In this document: piece by piece, positions 11,380 to 23,894 of the stretch
How the letters are laid out: every line of letters begins with the position of its first letter
Numbering within the stretch: the first letter of the stretch is position 1
Assembly: GCA_028532985.1 (NCBI GenBank)
Contig: JANCIK010000003.1
Location: forward strand, 1,002,001 to 1,066,000
Length of the DNA: 64,000 nt
Direction of reading: 5' to 3'
Source: Stropharia rugosoannulata
Taxonomy: Eukaryota > Basidiomycota > Agaricomycetes > Agaricales > Strophariaceae
Position numbers and translations under genes: made by a program
Notes under the pieces: generated by a model
What the model was told of the DNA's origin: nothing
The model's input: the letters and a program-made list of their open reading frames with translations, nothing else
Database searches by the model: none

Positions 11380-12021
11380 GGCAAGCAGCGGAGGTTATAT
11401 ATCGAAGGTGTAAAGTTTATGTGTAAGTCGAACGGAAGCTGGTCTTCGCTTGTTTCAGTCTCCAACTAACGAAAGACAGCTACTACGCGGCGCAACGTCG
11501 GGGCATTAATAGATGTGTGGTAGATGCTGACGGTAGTCGATGGTTAACCGCTCCATAAAGGGCAGCACTGCTACGAACTACCCCGTGAGAGAATGACTTC
11601 GCTGAGGCACGCCTCTGTTTAACATGACCCACAACAATTTTTTTTAAAAATTCAACATCCCAAGTAGATTCAGGGAAAAGGAACCTTCTTTCAATTAACT
11701 CCCACTTTGTAGTGGTAACAATAAATATTACACATAATATCCAAGACGAGATTATCATTGTTGCATACATAATACGCATACATGTTACAGCCTACTTATA
11801 TTTTGTGTTTGTGATTGGAAATGAAATCAAGTATACTATGCGAATCGAATGAGTTCCCCTTGAATATCAAGAGCATATCAATCCTGGAAAGCAGAGATGC
11901 ATATCAACATTTTTTGACCTTTATGCTTTACACAATTTCATATGCCAAATCATCATCATCCAAAACACAATCCACGAAATCCTATGTAAAAAGTGATGAG
12001 ATTAGAAAAAGGTTCTGTCAT
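11380..12021. other. Intergenic region
   Basis: Upstream DNA of the SIKE-family gene and the 3' flank of RNase H1. It is AT-rich with a short homopolymer run of T/A near 11638-11650. No gene or RNA is recognisable. Confidence 0.6.
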
Positions 12022-13293
12022 TTATTTTGCAAAACTGACGTGAATATTGACCTCCGATGCATCAACAGCTCCTGAGGACTGACTTGACGTAGCAGAGAAC
12101 TGACTCAAGCTAGGCATAGAAGGACTCCACAAGCTGGAAGTCGAGACAGTTGAATCCTGATGAGCAAGTTTCTGTGCTTTATCACGATGCTCTGGCAGAG
12201 GGCTCTCCACATTAGTTACAGAGAATAATGTTTGTGCGGCACGCTCAAAATCCATGTCGTTCAGTTCGCGGGCGAGTTCGAGTTCTAGTGCGTCCCAATC
12301 TCGGTCCGCCAGCATAGGCATTAGACAGCCTTCGTTAGCCATTGCGTCTGCACCATCATTGCCAACATCTCCACTATGTCCTTTGACATATTCAAGGTGA
12401 ACTCTTTGTCCCACCTTTGCACGAATGCCGAGACAGCGAGAGACACAACGAATAATTCCTGCGTTCTTCACGGGTTGTCCCTCCTTGGTTTTCCAATCGT
12501 TCTGTTGCCAGTTGAAAATCCAAGTGCCGAAGCCTTTAAAAGCAAAAAATTATTCTTTTAAGTAGAGAGAAATAGACAAATAATGACCCACAATTAGCAC
12601 TGTATTGTGAGTCCGTGCGAATCATCAATGGTGTACTCGATATAGGTGTAGTTTCCAAGACGCGTAGAATAGCCTAAAAACATCAGAATTCATCATAAGG
12701 ATATATAAAATTTCCTCACAATTAGCTCTGCGCGGTTGTTGGTTTGATCTCCCGGGCACCGCTCTGCTAAATTTCTGAGATTGATTCCACGAATCAATAA
12801 CAGGGCCAATGTTTAATATGCAGGACTTTACCTGCTGTCATTTGGTCCCCACCAAACACCAATACCTGCTACGGATCCTCTTTTTCCGTTGCCTTTACAC
12901 GCACCGTCACTATACACAATGTCCCAGCCCGTTGGATCGATAAGTCCCGTTGTAAACGGGCGCTTTGCAGACTTTGATTTGTCCGGACTAGGTGTACCAG
13001 AAGCACGGTTTCGAGATGCGGTGCTTTGGGATGCACTGGCAGTTGGCTGTGATTGGCGCTGAACGCCTTTCGAGTAAGTAGGCGAGATAAACTTCTGTGC
13101 GTCATTAAGTTGTGTGAACTTTTGGAACTGCGCGCCTTGGAATCCTTTGACTTGGGCTTCGCAATCTGGCCTAAATAAGGAAAGCGTGAATATACCGGTA
13201 ATTGTGTAAAAGATCTTACCAAGATTCATATATGCCTATGTTACGACCTTTTTTGACGGCGTAAAAGCCAGGTTTTGACGATTTCGAGGGCAT
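12022..13293 (-). CDS. RNH1: Ribonuclease H1
   Basis: Cuts the RNA strand of RNA-DNA hybrids during replication and R-loop removal. Exons 13293-13220, 13170-12832, 12774-12720, 12673-12592 and 12533-12022 give 353 residues. The N-terminus is a hybrid-binding (viroplasmin-type) domain: FYAVKKGRNIGIYESW joined across intron 1 to PDCEAQVKGFQGAQFQKF. A Ser/Thr-rich linker follows, then the RNase H fold: VYSDGACKGNG with the first catalytic Asp, NNRAELIA with the catalytic Glu, TDSQYS with the second Asp, and later GNDGADAMAN with the last Asp. All four catalytic acids are present. The frame stays open upstream to an ATG at 13485 that would add a basic, hydrophobic leader, possibly a mitochondrial targeting sequence. 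Confidence 0.93.
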
Positions 13294-13762
13294 TGTTGAT
13301 ACTGTACAAAAGGTTGCTTTTCCGGCGTGGTTATGAATGCAGCGCTGAACAAGACAGAGCCGAGGGGTGGGCCAATTGTTTCGTTTAATGTTCTCGAATA
13401 TTCTTCGAGAAAGGAGTAAAATAGCCAGATTAAGAGAAATAGTCGTGGAGTGTGTAGTAAAGATGGATGGGCGCAGCGTGATCATCGATGGAGGCTCCGG
13501 CGCCTAAGCATTCACTCACGTGAGAGTAAGGAAAGTATTCCATTCCGTTATAAGGCTGCATACTCTATATGTGCAATAAATGTCCTAAATGAAAGCAAAT
13601 AGTACGTAGGAATTATCAAGTAGAAATAAAATAGTAGCCAAGTCAGGTATTGTTACAATGAATCATAGTTTGGGTATGTGTCTATCTGTCTGGACTCTGT
13701 AGCGTGCTATGTGAAGAAGGAATAGATTATAAATGGCAAACAGATGATCTTAGTAGTCTGCC
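13294..13762. other. RNase H1 upstream region and RAD5 3' flank
   Basis: From 13294 to 13485 the RNase H1 frame is still open and may encode an alternative targeting leader. The remainder is AT-rich and holds no recognisable gene. Confidence 0.6.
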
Positions 13763-16700
13763 TTAGTCGTCTCCGAACATTATTTTCAGGTTTTGTATAC
13801 TTTCTGAATCGGTCTTCCCACTTCCACGAAAGGCCTCATTCACAATAGCTGTCTTCCGTTTTTGAATCTTCAATATCCGATTCTCGATGGTTTTCGATAT
13901 CTAAATCCTTTCATTAATACCCCGCTGCAGCAAAAGTTTGTTAACTCACGATAAAGTGCTTAACGTAAACTGTTTTACTCTGCCCAATTCGATGAACTCG
14001 ATCAATGGCTACAGGGGGGTGAGACACTTAACATATTGTAGATGCAGGAACAGACCTTGATTTTCCACGGCAGAGTTCCACCAACAGTCCATCTTCGTGT
14101 ATTTGTTTTAGTATGCAAATGACTGGGGTCACTGAGTAAGTACACACCATGAAAACATAGTTAGCCACTGTCAACTGTTATATATGTCAGTGGTCTATTC
14201 AGCAATAATTGACAGGAGTCACAAACATTGAGACCAACACCACCAGCTTTCAGACTGATCACCAATATTTTCGGCGTCAATGAAGGGGATTTGAATCCAC
14301 TTATAGCGGCATCCTTCTTTTTTATATCCATAGTACCGTCAAACCGGTATTGATGGAAGTCTTCCCTCTCTAGCGCGATTTGTATAAGGTCCAAAAAGCT
14401 CGTAAACTGAGAAAAAACAACGGCGCGGAAGGAAGGATCCTGTGCTCTCAACCTCTCTGTAAGGGCGTTAAATTAATTATTGTATCCGATATATATGTAG
14501 CGTACTTAGATCCTTGATGAGGGCATCTAATTTCGTCGAAGATTGGAAATCATTTTTACGCAGCGTAATTCCCGTTTGTGGCTGACTTGACGATGCGCCT
14601 TGACTATCCTTAATGACTTCCACAAGTTCAGAAGTCTAGGACAAGGTATAAGAGTGACGTTATACATTGTGAAACAATAGTGTGAATCTGACCTTTATTG
14701 GACCTATAGAACATGTAGGGCAGGAAGGTCGCTGTAACCTCTGCTCACACAAGCCTATATGAGAAACGATGCAATCTTTGCAGCTACAGCCAAAAGCGAT
14801 GTGAATCAGTGCTGGCGGAAGGGGAAAAAGGACTCACAATTGATGCATGCATTGAGGTATAATCATAGCAATTTCCATCTCATTAAAACAAATCGGACAC
14901 TCTCTATTGTCGTCCCCGTTGAGACCAGAGACGAAATCTTCTGCAAATGCGCTTCGCTCGCCGTTTGCAAAGTGTTTAACAAGGTCGTTTACATCGATCT
15001 TCCCATTAGTTTCAGGAGATAATGCACGCTCTTCCCCTGTAGTGAGTACGAGGTTAGGGTGTAGCACTGCGCGTCGAAGGCTAAAACCAGCATAAGAAAT
15101 AGATCAGGGGATAAGAGCGTGAGTTGTACCGCATCAGCATGGCCAAAATGTGTGTAAAGTTCCTACTCAGGAGACCCTGAGCGTCGAGCCGTTCGAAATT
15201 AGCTTTCGCAGATAAGTAAATCGAGTCGTAGATTTTTCTTTCGATGGGCGTGAATTCAAGCTCCTCAACAAAAACCTGACGTATCAGGAATTAGTAACAG
15301 AGTTCTTGATTTATGGGAGTATACTTGCTTCTTTGGGTGGCAGGTCCACAATTCTGTTACCATCTCTATCTGTCATTGTCTTCTCTCTCCGGAGGAGGAT
15401 GCTTTCGAGAATTACTTGAACAATTTCAATTGCTTTGGGATCCCGAGCAATGAACGGTAAAGTTATAAATCTTGTAATGTTTAATACGTATATGACCCTG
15501 TAACAAAGGAAAGGTGAACTTACGACCTGAAAAACGCAAATTCGGACCAAGGTTTGAAATCGAGGAATTTTCTAATCGCCAATAGTAATTACTTCAGCAA
15601 AAGCAAAAGAGCCAAGTAAGTAAGTCACGCACAATAAGGAATAAAGATCTTCGAGCCTATTAACAATGGGTGTTCCTAGAAAGGGTCAAAATGACTTTCA
15701 AGAAAAATTAAAATGAATCGACAAACCCGTAACGGCCCACCTACGGCTGGCAGATAGAGCGTACACTGCTTTGGCCGTTTTACTGGTCCGTGACTTGCAT
15801 GCATGCGCCTCGTCCAGGATAACTCGGAGCCAGTGGACTTACATAACATGAGCTTGTGAAATAGGTGGAACCAGACAAAGGACACGTACTATCAAACACA
15901 GGCGAACGAGATTTCGCGTGTTCAGAAGCGAGAACACCATAGGAGGTGATCACAATCTTCATTCTGGCATCTTTGTCATCCTCATCGTCCACGAGGGACT
16001 CTAGCTGCAACCGATTTTGACCATGCCATAGCAAGATGTCGAAGGTACCATCTTTGCTGGAACGAGTCAGCTCATCGGCCCACTGATTTAACAATGATGT
16101 TGGTGCGACAATGAGCGTTGCCGAGGGTGGCTTGGAATTATTGGTTTTCCGCTGCCCTATTGGTTTAAAAGCACTGTCTAGTTTCAACTGCTTAGTTTTG
16201 TTCATTGTTATATTCAGCTCGTCTGCAGATGCGCGGCTCGTTTGTATGAGCGCTGAAAGCATAATAGTTTTGCCCATGCCCACTACAGGAAAACAGCAGT
16301 CAGATAGGATCAGATGAATAGAACGTATCGCTTACTTTCTTGATAACAAGGTGAGACTGTATGTCAATATAGCGACGACACTGAGAAAGCTAACTCACCA
16401 TCCCTACCATAGACCATGAGTATGAGAATGGGTTACATCACTGAGAAACTACTTACGCTAGTATTCCACCTCTACAATTCCTTTCTGCTTTTGGAAAAGC
16501 CAGGCTCAATTCGCCCGAATATGGGTTAAAATAAAACAGTCTTTCGTCAGCTGTAAGATCTATCATTCCTCCGTCGAAGACCGGCTCTATGGGGAAACAG
16601 TACCTAGAAATCTGTCAAGTCTATACATGAGGAACTATATTCTCACTTACTGAGACCATAAGGGATGCATGGAAACGGCATCGCGAGCATCCATAGATCC

Positions 16701-18339
16701 GGTTTCAAGAGAATGCATCCAACTTTGTCACTCAGATATCACAACTCTAGAGCTTGTGACCAGTGGAAATACGACTTACAATAATGCTTGTTTCTGATAT
16801 TCACGCAAGGTTAACTGGAAAGATGGATCTGGTTCCATGACCCCCAAATTTTTGTCATTGTGCTGAGCCCTATGTACGATACGTTCATTAATATATTAGG
16901 CATTTTTGAGTATGTCCACTTACTTGCTATAGATAGCATCTATCTCGTTTTTCGATAGGACCTCAACAGCATCGACCTCTATTTCTTCTCCATCGCCTAC
17001 GATTTCTTTAACCTTCTTAGATTTACCTCCCGCCAACTTCTTCAGCGCTTCTTCTTGGGCCTCAGGATCGTCTTGACCAAGTTTAACATTGGCTCCTGCT
17101 TGAGCTTTCAATCCAACGACGTCAAATAAACGTAAGATAGCGTTCTTTCGTTCCCTTAACAGACTATCGGGCTGCCTGTGAGTATTTCTATAAGAGCCAT
17201 TTTGATTGCAGACCCTACCTTTCTTCAGAAGTTTCGGCTCCTTCATTAAATCCCAGGTGGATGGCATCCTCGTTTTGACCGGAAGATTTTAAGGGGTGAA
17301 ATGCGGCAGCGGTAATGTATATGCGCATTGTCACGATTAAGCCAACGCCAGTCGTTAGACGTTCTGGACAGTCAGTCATGACGGCTTGTACCTCAATCAT
17401 TTCTGTTTGGAGAAGATGTAAGACCGCAGTATCAAGATTATCTGGTCTATACACCTACCTAATTCCAGAAGCTTATATATCCACCAAGAAACCTCAGTCG
17501 GCAACCTGCCAAACTCTGTAGTAGTACCACAAGCTATTAATATGATGTTGATCTATTGGCATGAAATACATACCATAACCTTTGGAGTTGATTAGTCGCA
17601 CAATTGTGTCGGTCTTCTTTTTTCGACTTGGTTTAGAAGATTGTGTTTTCAGCATGGCTGATAGCTTGATCTGCTTCTTTTCGCCTTTCTTTTCCTTAGC
17701 TAACGGTTTTGCTTTACTTGGTCCACTTATGAGGGGACTATCTTCATCGCGTCTGACAATGACAGGGTCGTTTGGTTTAATGTATCCTTTACCAGATACA
17801 TTACTCCACGCATTAGGTACCAAGATTTCTCCTAGATATGTCGGTGTAAAGTTAGTTGTAGCCTGCGATATATTTATGGAGGTTTGTATAGGTGATACGC
17901 GTCGCTTTTTAGGCACGGGGAGAGAAGATACGTTGGAAATGCTCCTTTTGGATGTACTAGCGGCTTTTTCAGCTTTTACTTTTCTTTCTAGCTGACGAAA
18001 TTCTTGTGGCTGTTCGATAATTTCGATGTCAGAGTCATCAGCCGGGTCAGAAACGTGGGGTTTGGGGGGACTTGGAGATATAGTAGGAAATGTAGGAAAA
18101 TCATCCTCCTCGTCATCGTCGTCCAGAAAGAGCTTCTGAATCATTGGAGACGACCGCGAAGAAGATGGTCGTGGCGTTCCTGCTGCACTCGACTCGGACT
18201 CGGACCTCACTTGCTCTTCAGACGAAGGCTCAGTGGTTTCAGTAAGCATGTGGTTGGTCTGCAGGTCATCTTCCTCATCATCTGATCCGGCGAAAAATAG
18301 TCCTGAAGGAGCGTCTAGTTCAGAGTAAGGGGCAGCCAT
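13763..18339 (-). CDS. RAD5: DNA repair protein RAD5 (SWI/SNF helicase, RING E3 ligase)
   Basis: Directs error-free bypass of replication damage by polyubiquitinating PCNA and by reversing forks. Coding exons: 18339-17574, 17515-17459, 17402-17219, 17175-16924, 16869-16780, 16722-16651, 16603-16457, 16403-16399, 16338-16336, 16282-15890, 15837-15727, 15675-15633, 15571-15524, 15470-15329, 15275-15130, 15080-14838, 14783-14693, 14635-14506, 14456-14227, 14174-14148, 14092-14056, 14008-13950, 13900-13763; 1137 residues. Order: acidic Ser-rich N-terminus, HIRAN domain starting near [11 protein letters not shown], helicase motif I DEMGMGKT (about 524-531), DEAH box in motif II, RING finger (CPICFNE ... 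CMHQFCKDC), then the C-terminal helicase lobe ([29 protein letters not shown]). Exons of 5 and 3 bases supply part of motif I. The intron after 15329 begins with GC. It is transcribed divergently from CCT7. Confidence 0.96.
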
Positions 18340-18385
18340 GGATGGAAGTTATTAACGCGCCGAGCGTGTGAGTCAATATACCTTG

Positions 18386-18391
18386 ACGCGT
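18386..18391. promoter_or_regulatory. MluI cell-cycle box (ACGCGT), copy 1
   Basis: The palindrome ACGCGT lies 47 bases upstream of the RAD5 ATG in the 161-base shared promoter with CCT7. In fungi this is the core site of MBF, which switches on replication and repair genes at G1/S. Binding here is inferred. Confidence 0.6.
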
Positions 18392-18397
18392 CCAAAA

Positions 18398-18403
18398 ACG
18401 CGT
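18398..18403. promoter_or_regulatory. MluI cell-cycle box (ACGCGT), copy 2
   Basis: A second exact ACGCGT, 12 bases from the first measured start to start. Paired boxes are typical of MBF-controlled promoters. Confidence 0.6.
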
Positions 18404-18500
18404 CGGTAACTAACAAAAGCAAACAAATCCGAAATTGTCAAGAAATCATGTCCGCTGCGTCGAGATCACCTATTCATTCCAATTCGATAGCGTACTCTAA

Positions 18501-20443
18501 ATGCAGCGCGGACTACCTATGGTGAGTATCTTTGTAGCATTTATTCTCTGTGTCTGATCGTATCTGCCAGCAACCAACTGTCGTCCTCTTAAAAGAGGGC
18601 ACAGACACATCTCAGGGCAAACCCCAGTTATTATCCAACATCGGCGCATGTCTTGCCATCCAGGAAACGCTGGCCAGTACTTTAGGCCCTCGGGGAATGG
18701 ACAAACTTATTGTAAATGAGCGCGGCGAGGCGCAAATTACAAATGACGGCGCGACGATCCTAAAACTCCTAGACATCGTACATCCCGCTGCTCGCACACT
18801 GGTCGATATCGCTCGCGCGCAAGATGCAGAAGTTGGAGATGGGACAACAAGTGTCGTCCTTCTCGCTGCACAATTGCTTAAGGAAGTCAGGAGTTACATC
18901 GAGGAAGGTATCAGTCCCCATATCATCATGAAGGGGTTCAGACAAGCATCTCAGCTAGTACGCGTCATTTGGCATAACATGTCCCCTTTCCAACATTGAC
19001 TTTCCTGTGTATACAGGCCATTGAACAAATAAAAAAGCTACAAATTTCCGTCGATAGATCAGATCCCGAGTGAGTAAGTATTTCTATAATCGAGTTTACC
19101 TTCTTATCCTTGTTTGTGAAGACGTTTTCGTTCCCTCCTCCTAAAATGCGCGTCGACATCCATGTCTTCAAAACTTATCCATTCAGAAAAGCCGTTTTTC
19201 TCGAAGATGGTTGTCGATGCTGTTGAATGCCTGGATCAAAATGATCTTGACGAATCTCTTATCGGTGTCAAGAAGATTGCTGGTGGTGGATTGCAAGATT
19301 CAATGCTCATCAAAGGCGTCGCCTTCAAGAAAACATTCACATATGCCGGAGCGGAGCAGCAACCGAAGCACTTTATCAACCCTCTTGTTCTCTGTTTGAA
19401 CGTCGAGTTAGAGTTGAAGGCCGAAAAGGACAACGCCGAAGTACGAGTTGATGCTGTGGCCGATTACCAAGCCATTGTAGATGCCGAATGGGAAATAATC
19501 TATCGCAAACTAGAGGCAATTGAAAAGACGGGCGCAAAAGTCGTTCTGAGCAAGCTCCCCATTGGTGATCTGGCTACTCAGTGGTTCGCAGACAGAGATA
19601 TCTTCTGTGCAGGCCGAGTGGCAGCAGGCGATCTTAAACGCGTGGTCCAAGCAGTTGGAGGCTCTGTACAGTCTACTTGCTCTGATATTGCGCGTGAACA
19701 CTTGGGTGTCTGCGGACTATTCGAAGAACGTCAAATTGGAGGCGAAAGATATAATATCTTTGAAGACTGCCCCAAGGCAAAAACTTGCACCCTGATTCTT
19801 CGTGGCGGAGCAGAGCAATTCATCGAAGAAGTAGAGAGAAGTTTGCACGATGCGTTGATGGTTGTCAAAAGGGCCATCAAGAACGGGGAGGTTGTTGCAG
19901 GAGGAGGCGCCATTGAGGTCAGAGGAGGTTTCTCATCTTTAATTTAGATATTAACTTCTTGGCAGATGGAACTTTCCGCCTACATCCGCAAGTATGCATT
20001 AGGTATTCCAGGAAAACTTCAACTGGTCATGTCTGCGTTTGCGAAAGCGCTGGAGATCATTCCTCGGCAAATATCTGACAATGCTGGCCTTGATTCAACT
20101 GATATCTTAAACAAGCTACGCATGAAGCATGCAAATGGCGAAACGTGGTTCGGAGTTGACGTCGATGGCGCCTCTGGTGTTCGCGACAACATGGAAGCCT
20201 TTGTTTGGGAACCGAGTCTGGTCAAAACCAATGCAATTAGCAGTGCTACTGAAGCTGCTTGTTTGATCCTTAGCGTTGATGAAACAGTCCGAAATCCTCA
20301 GAGTGAAGCTGTGAGTATCTTTACTTTACCTTTTTTGATGCATGGCTCATTTCACGCTACAGCAAAATGCGGGTCCCAAAGCTCCCCCTGGGACAGCGCA
20401 ACGTGCACTGAGAGGAAGGGGAAGAGGAATGGGCCGCAGATAG
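18501..20443 (+). CDS. CCT7: T-complex protein 1 subunit eta (CCT7)
   Basis: One of eight subunits of the cytosolic chaperonin that folds actin and tubulin. Exons 18501-18521, 18571-18957, 19017-19069, 19122-19917, 19966-20310 and 20363-20443 give 560 residues, the normal length. The ATP-site motifs are intact: [17 protein letters not shown] and GDGTTS (about 96-101), and GGGAIE spans the exon 4/5 join. The mid part has [11 protein letters not shown], characteristic of the eta subunit. The tail ends in a Gly/Arg-rich run, also usual for fungal eta. The 21-base first exon encodes MQRGLPM. Its ATG is 161 bases from that of RAD5, on the opposite strand, so the two genes share a promoter. Confidence 0.97.
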
Positions 20444-21399
20444 ATCTACATTACGCGCAAAGCTGTAGGGGGCTATGCACCCGTCATAAAAGCAACGTTC
20501 GTGTAAATAACACGAGCTTCTTCTTCTGCTACAGTTGCAATCCCTCCGTCATAAGCTTGGTAAATGCTACGCTGAAAGTTTGGAACTCCCAGTTTCATGG
20601 ACTCTCATGGACTTCACAACTAATCTTGCAACTTGACATTCCTCCGTTATGTGTACGCACATTGTATACTTTACGTAATCACGACCATTCTCTACTTGCC
20701 TTTTCACCGTGCATAAATCCAAAGTCAATTGGCTACTAGTCTCTGTAAGTATGTAACTCGATTCCGCCATTGCTTATCGGATAATTATAGTCATTATCTC
20801 AACTATCTCTAAATATCTCTGACAGCTGTTCTCCAATACACAGGATGCCGGCCGCAAGCGAAGCGCATGGTTTGACTCCTCCCGTTAGCTCCCCCATAGA
20901 GGTCTCCACAGGTCCATTTCAGTTACATATAACTTTGTGCATTATGCCGCACTACAGGTTCATGTACTAAAAATACCACTTTATACGATTGCTAATTTAA
21001 TATCAGTATTCTGCAAGTTGCATCCACCAGATAGGTCATCGAGAAACGAGCAGGCTGTCTGGTGACATCCTCTGCTCGGAGATAACTCCTTGGAAAGCGT
21101 AATATATCAGTGCGGCCTTCTACACGCCAAGTTTACGAGTTAAAAATAGGTTAGGCAAGATCAACACATACCAAGAAAGGGTATTAATAGGCCCCATTTA
21201 GGTTGGAAGACCACCTGAGAGCGTATCGCGCCATTGACTCTACGCAAGACGCAATAAAGTGTTATACATACGTTTGATACAATGTCTCCTATAAGATGAA
21301 GAGAAGTGTTATGTTTGTGGAATTCGTCGCACGGGCGTCAACGACACAGAACTTGAGCCCTCGACTCTTAACTTGACTCCAACGGCCAGTACTGGTGTC
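20444..21399. other. Intergenic region between CCT7 and MFS permease
   Basis: The first part is probably CCT7 3' untranslated sequence; the rest is the promoter side of the permease gene. Frames are short and no RNA gene or repeat is apparent. Confidence 0.6.
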
Positions 21400-23805
21400 A
21401 TGTCTACATTACTTCTCGAACGAAGCGGAAAAAGAGTGTCAACAGAAAAGGCTGAAAGTTTTGACGAGAAGGACTCAGCGGATGCCGCCTTTATCTCCGT
21501 TGATGAGGTCAAGCCTCTGGGCGCTCCCAAATCTGGAGGCACAGGGACCGGGTTTGGACGCCCTTGGAAGCGATCCAAAGTCGATTTAGACGCCATTGCC
21601 ACTCAGCCCTCTGTATTCGATGACCCAGTCACTCTCAAAATATATAGGCCGCCTCCTGAGTACGAAAATACGCATAGATTTGACCCACTAGCTCGGTGGA
21701 CATGGAGGGAAGAGAAGGTACTTTTTATTCATTGCCCATGAGTCTTCGCACTCAATTGACGCAATTATTTGCGCGCAGAAAGTCATCCGAAAAATAGACA
21801 TTAGAATCATGATATGGGCTTTCATCATGTTCTTTTCCTTGGAACTGGATCGAAGCAATATATCTCAAGCCAACGCTGACAATTTCTTGAATGACCTCGG
21901 CCTAACCACAAACGACTTCAACCTTGGCACTATAGTCTTCCGCCTTTCGTTCCTTGCAGCAGGTAACCCGCCCAATTACATCACGAAATCACTGTTTAAT
22001 GCTCGAGGTTTCAGAGCTACCTTCGCAGTTGGTATCAAAACGGGTGGGGCCAGATATTTGGATACCGTGTCAGGTCAGAAAATGTTTTCTGCACAAAATT
22101 AACGAATGCAGCTAACAGAAGCTTTAGATGGTGCTTTGGAGTATCGTAGCATGCTCTCAGTTTTGGCTTACTGGTAGAGCCACGTTTCTAGTTTGCCGGT
22201 GTGTGCCATATTAGTTCACTTTTGCACCGCGACTGAGCAGAGTGACCAGCTGTTTGTTGGGCATCCTACAAGGAGGATTTATCCCTGATATTGTACTCTA
22301 CCTTTCCTACTTCTATAATAAGAACGAATGTGAGCATACAGCAAGAAGGTCCCTAGGAAAGGACTAACCAGTTAATTATTTAGTGCCCATTCGACTTGCA
22401 TTTTTCTGGGTGTCTAACTACACCTCAGATATGGTCAGCGCGTTTTTGGCTACGGGGATTCTGCGTCTCGGTGGCTTACATGGTAAGGCGGGATGGAGGT
22501 ACCTTTTCCTGATTGAGGGAGGAGTGACACTTCTGGTTGGGCTGTTTTCTTTCATAATGATGCCTCCCGGTCCTACCCAGACTAAAGCTTGGTACAGACC
22601 GAAAGGATGGTTTACGGAACGGTACGCAGGATATTGAAATTTCTTCAGCGTTGTATTGAAATAAACTGTTTTCAGCGAGGAAGTGATTATGGTTAATAGG
22701 TAAGGTTGAATTCCCGATAATTATATGCGAGTTACTGACCATGTAAATATATGAATTTTGGTACCAGAGTTCTGCGAGACGACCCGACGAAATCAAGTAT
22801 GCACAACCGAGAGGGCCTTAGTGTTAGGATGATCTGGGGCGCCCTCAAGGATTGGCGACTCTGGCCTCTTTATGCTCTTGGACTTACACACATGGGTGAG
22901 CGCTTGAATAAACTAACCTTCTTCATACGTCACCTAAAGACAATCTGCAGTGCCCGTCGTTCCGCCTCAGACATACCTCACGCTCTCGCTCCGCAATCTC
23001 GGATTTACGACCACACAGACAAATTTGCTTAGCATCCCTTCGTTATTCCTGGGGATGTGCACACTGCTCGCAATGGCCTTCGCAAGCGAAATCATAAACA
23101 GCCGTGTGGCTGCAACGGTCGTCCTCCAGTTCTGGGCCCTGCCGTTATTAATCGCCCTGTACACATTCAACCAGACGACATCACAGTGGGCGTATTTCGC
23201 TGTTGTCTCTTTGATAGCAGGGTATCCATATGTACATCCGATCCAAGTTGCATGGGCCTCCAGAAATTCGTACAGCGTTCGCACAAGGTCAATTCCTGCG
23301 ACAAGAGAGGAGTCATGTACAGATGCTGATAGAGCCTCATAGGACAATCTCAGCCAGTGTGTACAACATGTTCGTGCAAGCCGGCGCCATAATCTCTGTA
23401 AGCAAAATCTGGTCAAAGCCATTGATCCAGAATGCTGAAGCATAACATCATAGGCCAACATATACAGGGCAGACGACAAACCGTTATGTGCGTAATGGTG
23501 CAACCTTTCTGTGCCTAATAAAATGATTAACCAAGACTTCCCGGTACTCCAGATAAGAGGGGAAACAGGGACCTGTTAGCTATCTGCTGCATGAATATCT
23601 GTTTGTATATCATAACATTCTTCTTCTACCGCACACTTAATGCGAGGAGGGAGAAGAAATGGAGCTCCATGACTCTAAAGGTGCGTGATATAAGTTTCGT
23701 GGTATGAATAGACACTCATTAGGCGCTCAACAGGAGCAGCAGGAATATTTGGAGACCACGACTGACGAAGGCAACAAGAGGCTGGACTTCAGATTTGCAT
23801 ATTAA
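21400..23805 (+). CDS. MFS transporter, Dal5/allantoate-permease type
   Basis: A plasma-membrane anion:proton symporter of the Dal5/Tna1 group, whose members take up allantoate, nicotinate, pantothenate or similar organic anions. Coding exons: 21400-21717, 21779-21962, 22015-22073, 22128-22198, 22250-22329, 22384-22621, 22676-22699, 22768-22895, 22951-23287, 23343-23397, 23454-23487, 23553-23680 and 23734-23805; 575 residues. After a charged N-terminus the first helix reads [27 protein letters not shown], typical of the group, followed by ELPSQL at the helix 2 end and a [17 protein letters not shown] central segment before the long loop. The remaining helices continue to a short charged tail ending KRLDFRFAY. 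An in-frame ATG nine codons upstream (21373) is possible. Substrate cannot be chosen from sequence. Confidence 0.92.
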
Positions 23806-23894
23806 AACATTTTCTAGCCTCGGGTAACCTGTATTATAGCGTCATTAACGTCGCATTTGACATAAGACAAGCAAAAATACGATAAATGTTATTA

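Noticed and set aside
20311..20739. Extension of CCT7 through its last intron
   Set aside because: The spliced form gives the typical Gly/Arg-rich eta end; the read-through has no similarity to it.
21373..21399. Upstream ATG of the MFS permease
   Set aside because: Possible, but it adds only nine residues with no feature; the ATG at 21400 was kept.
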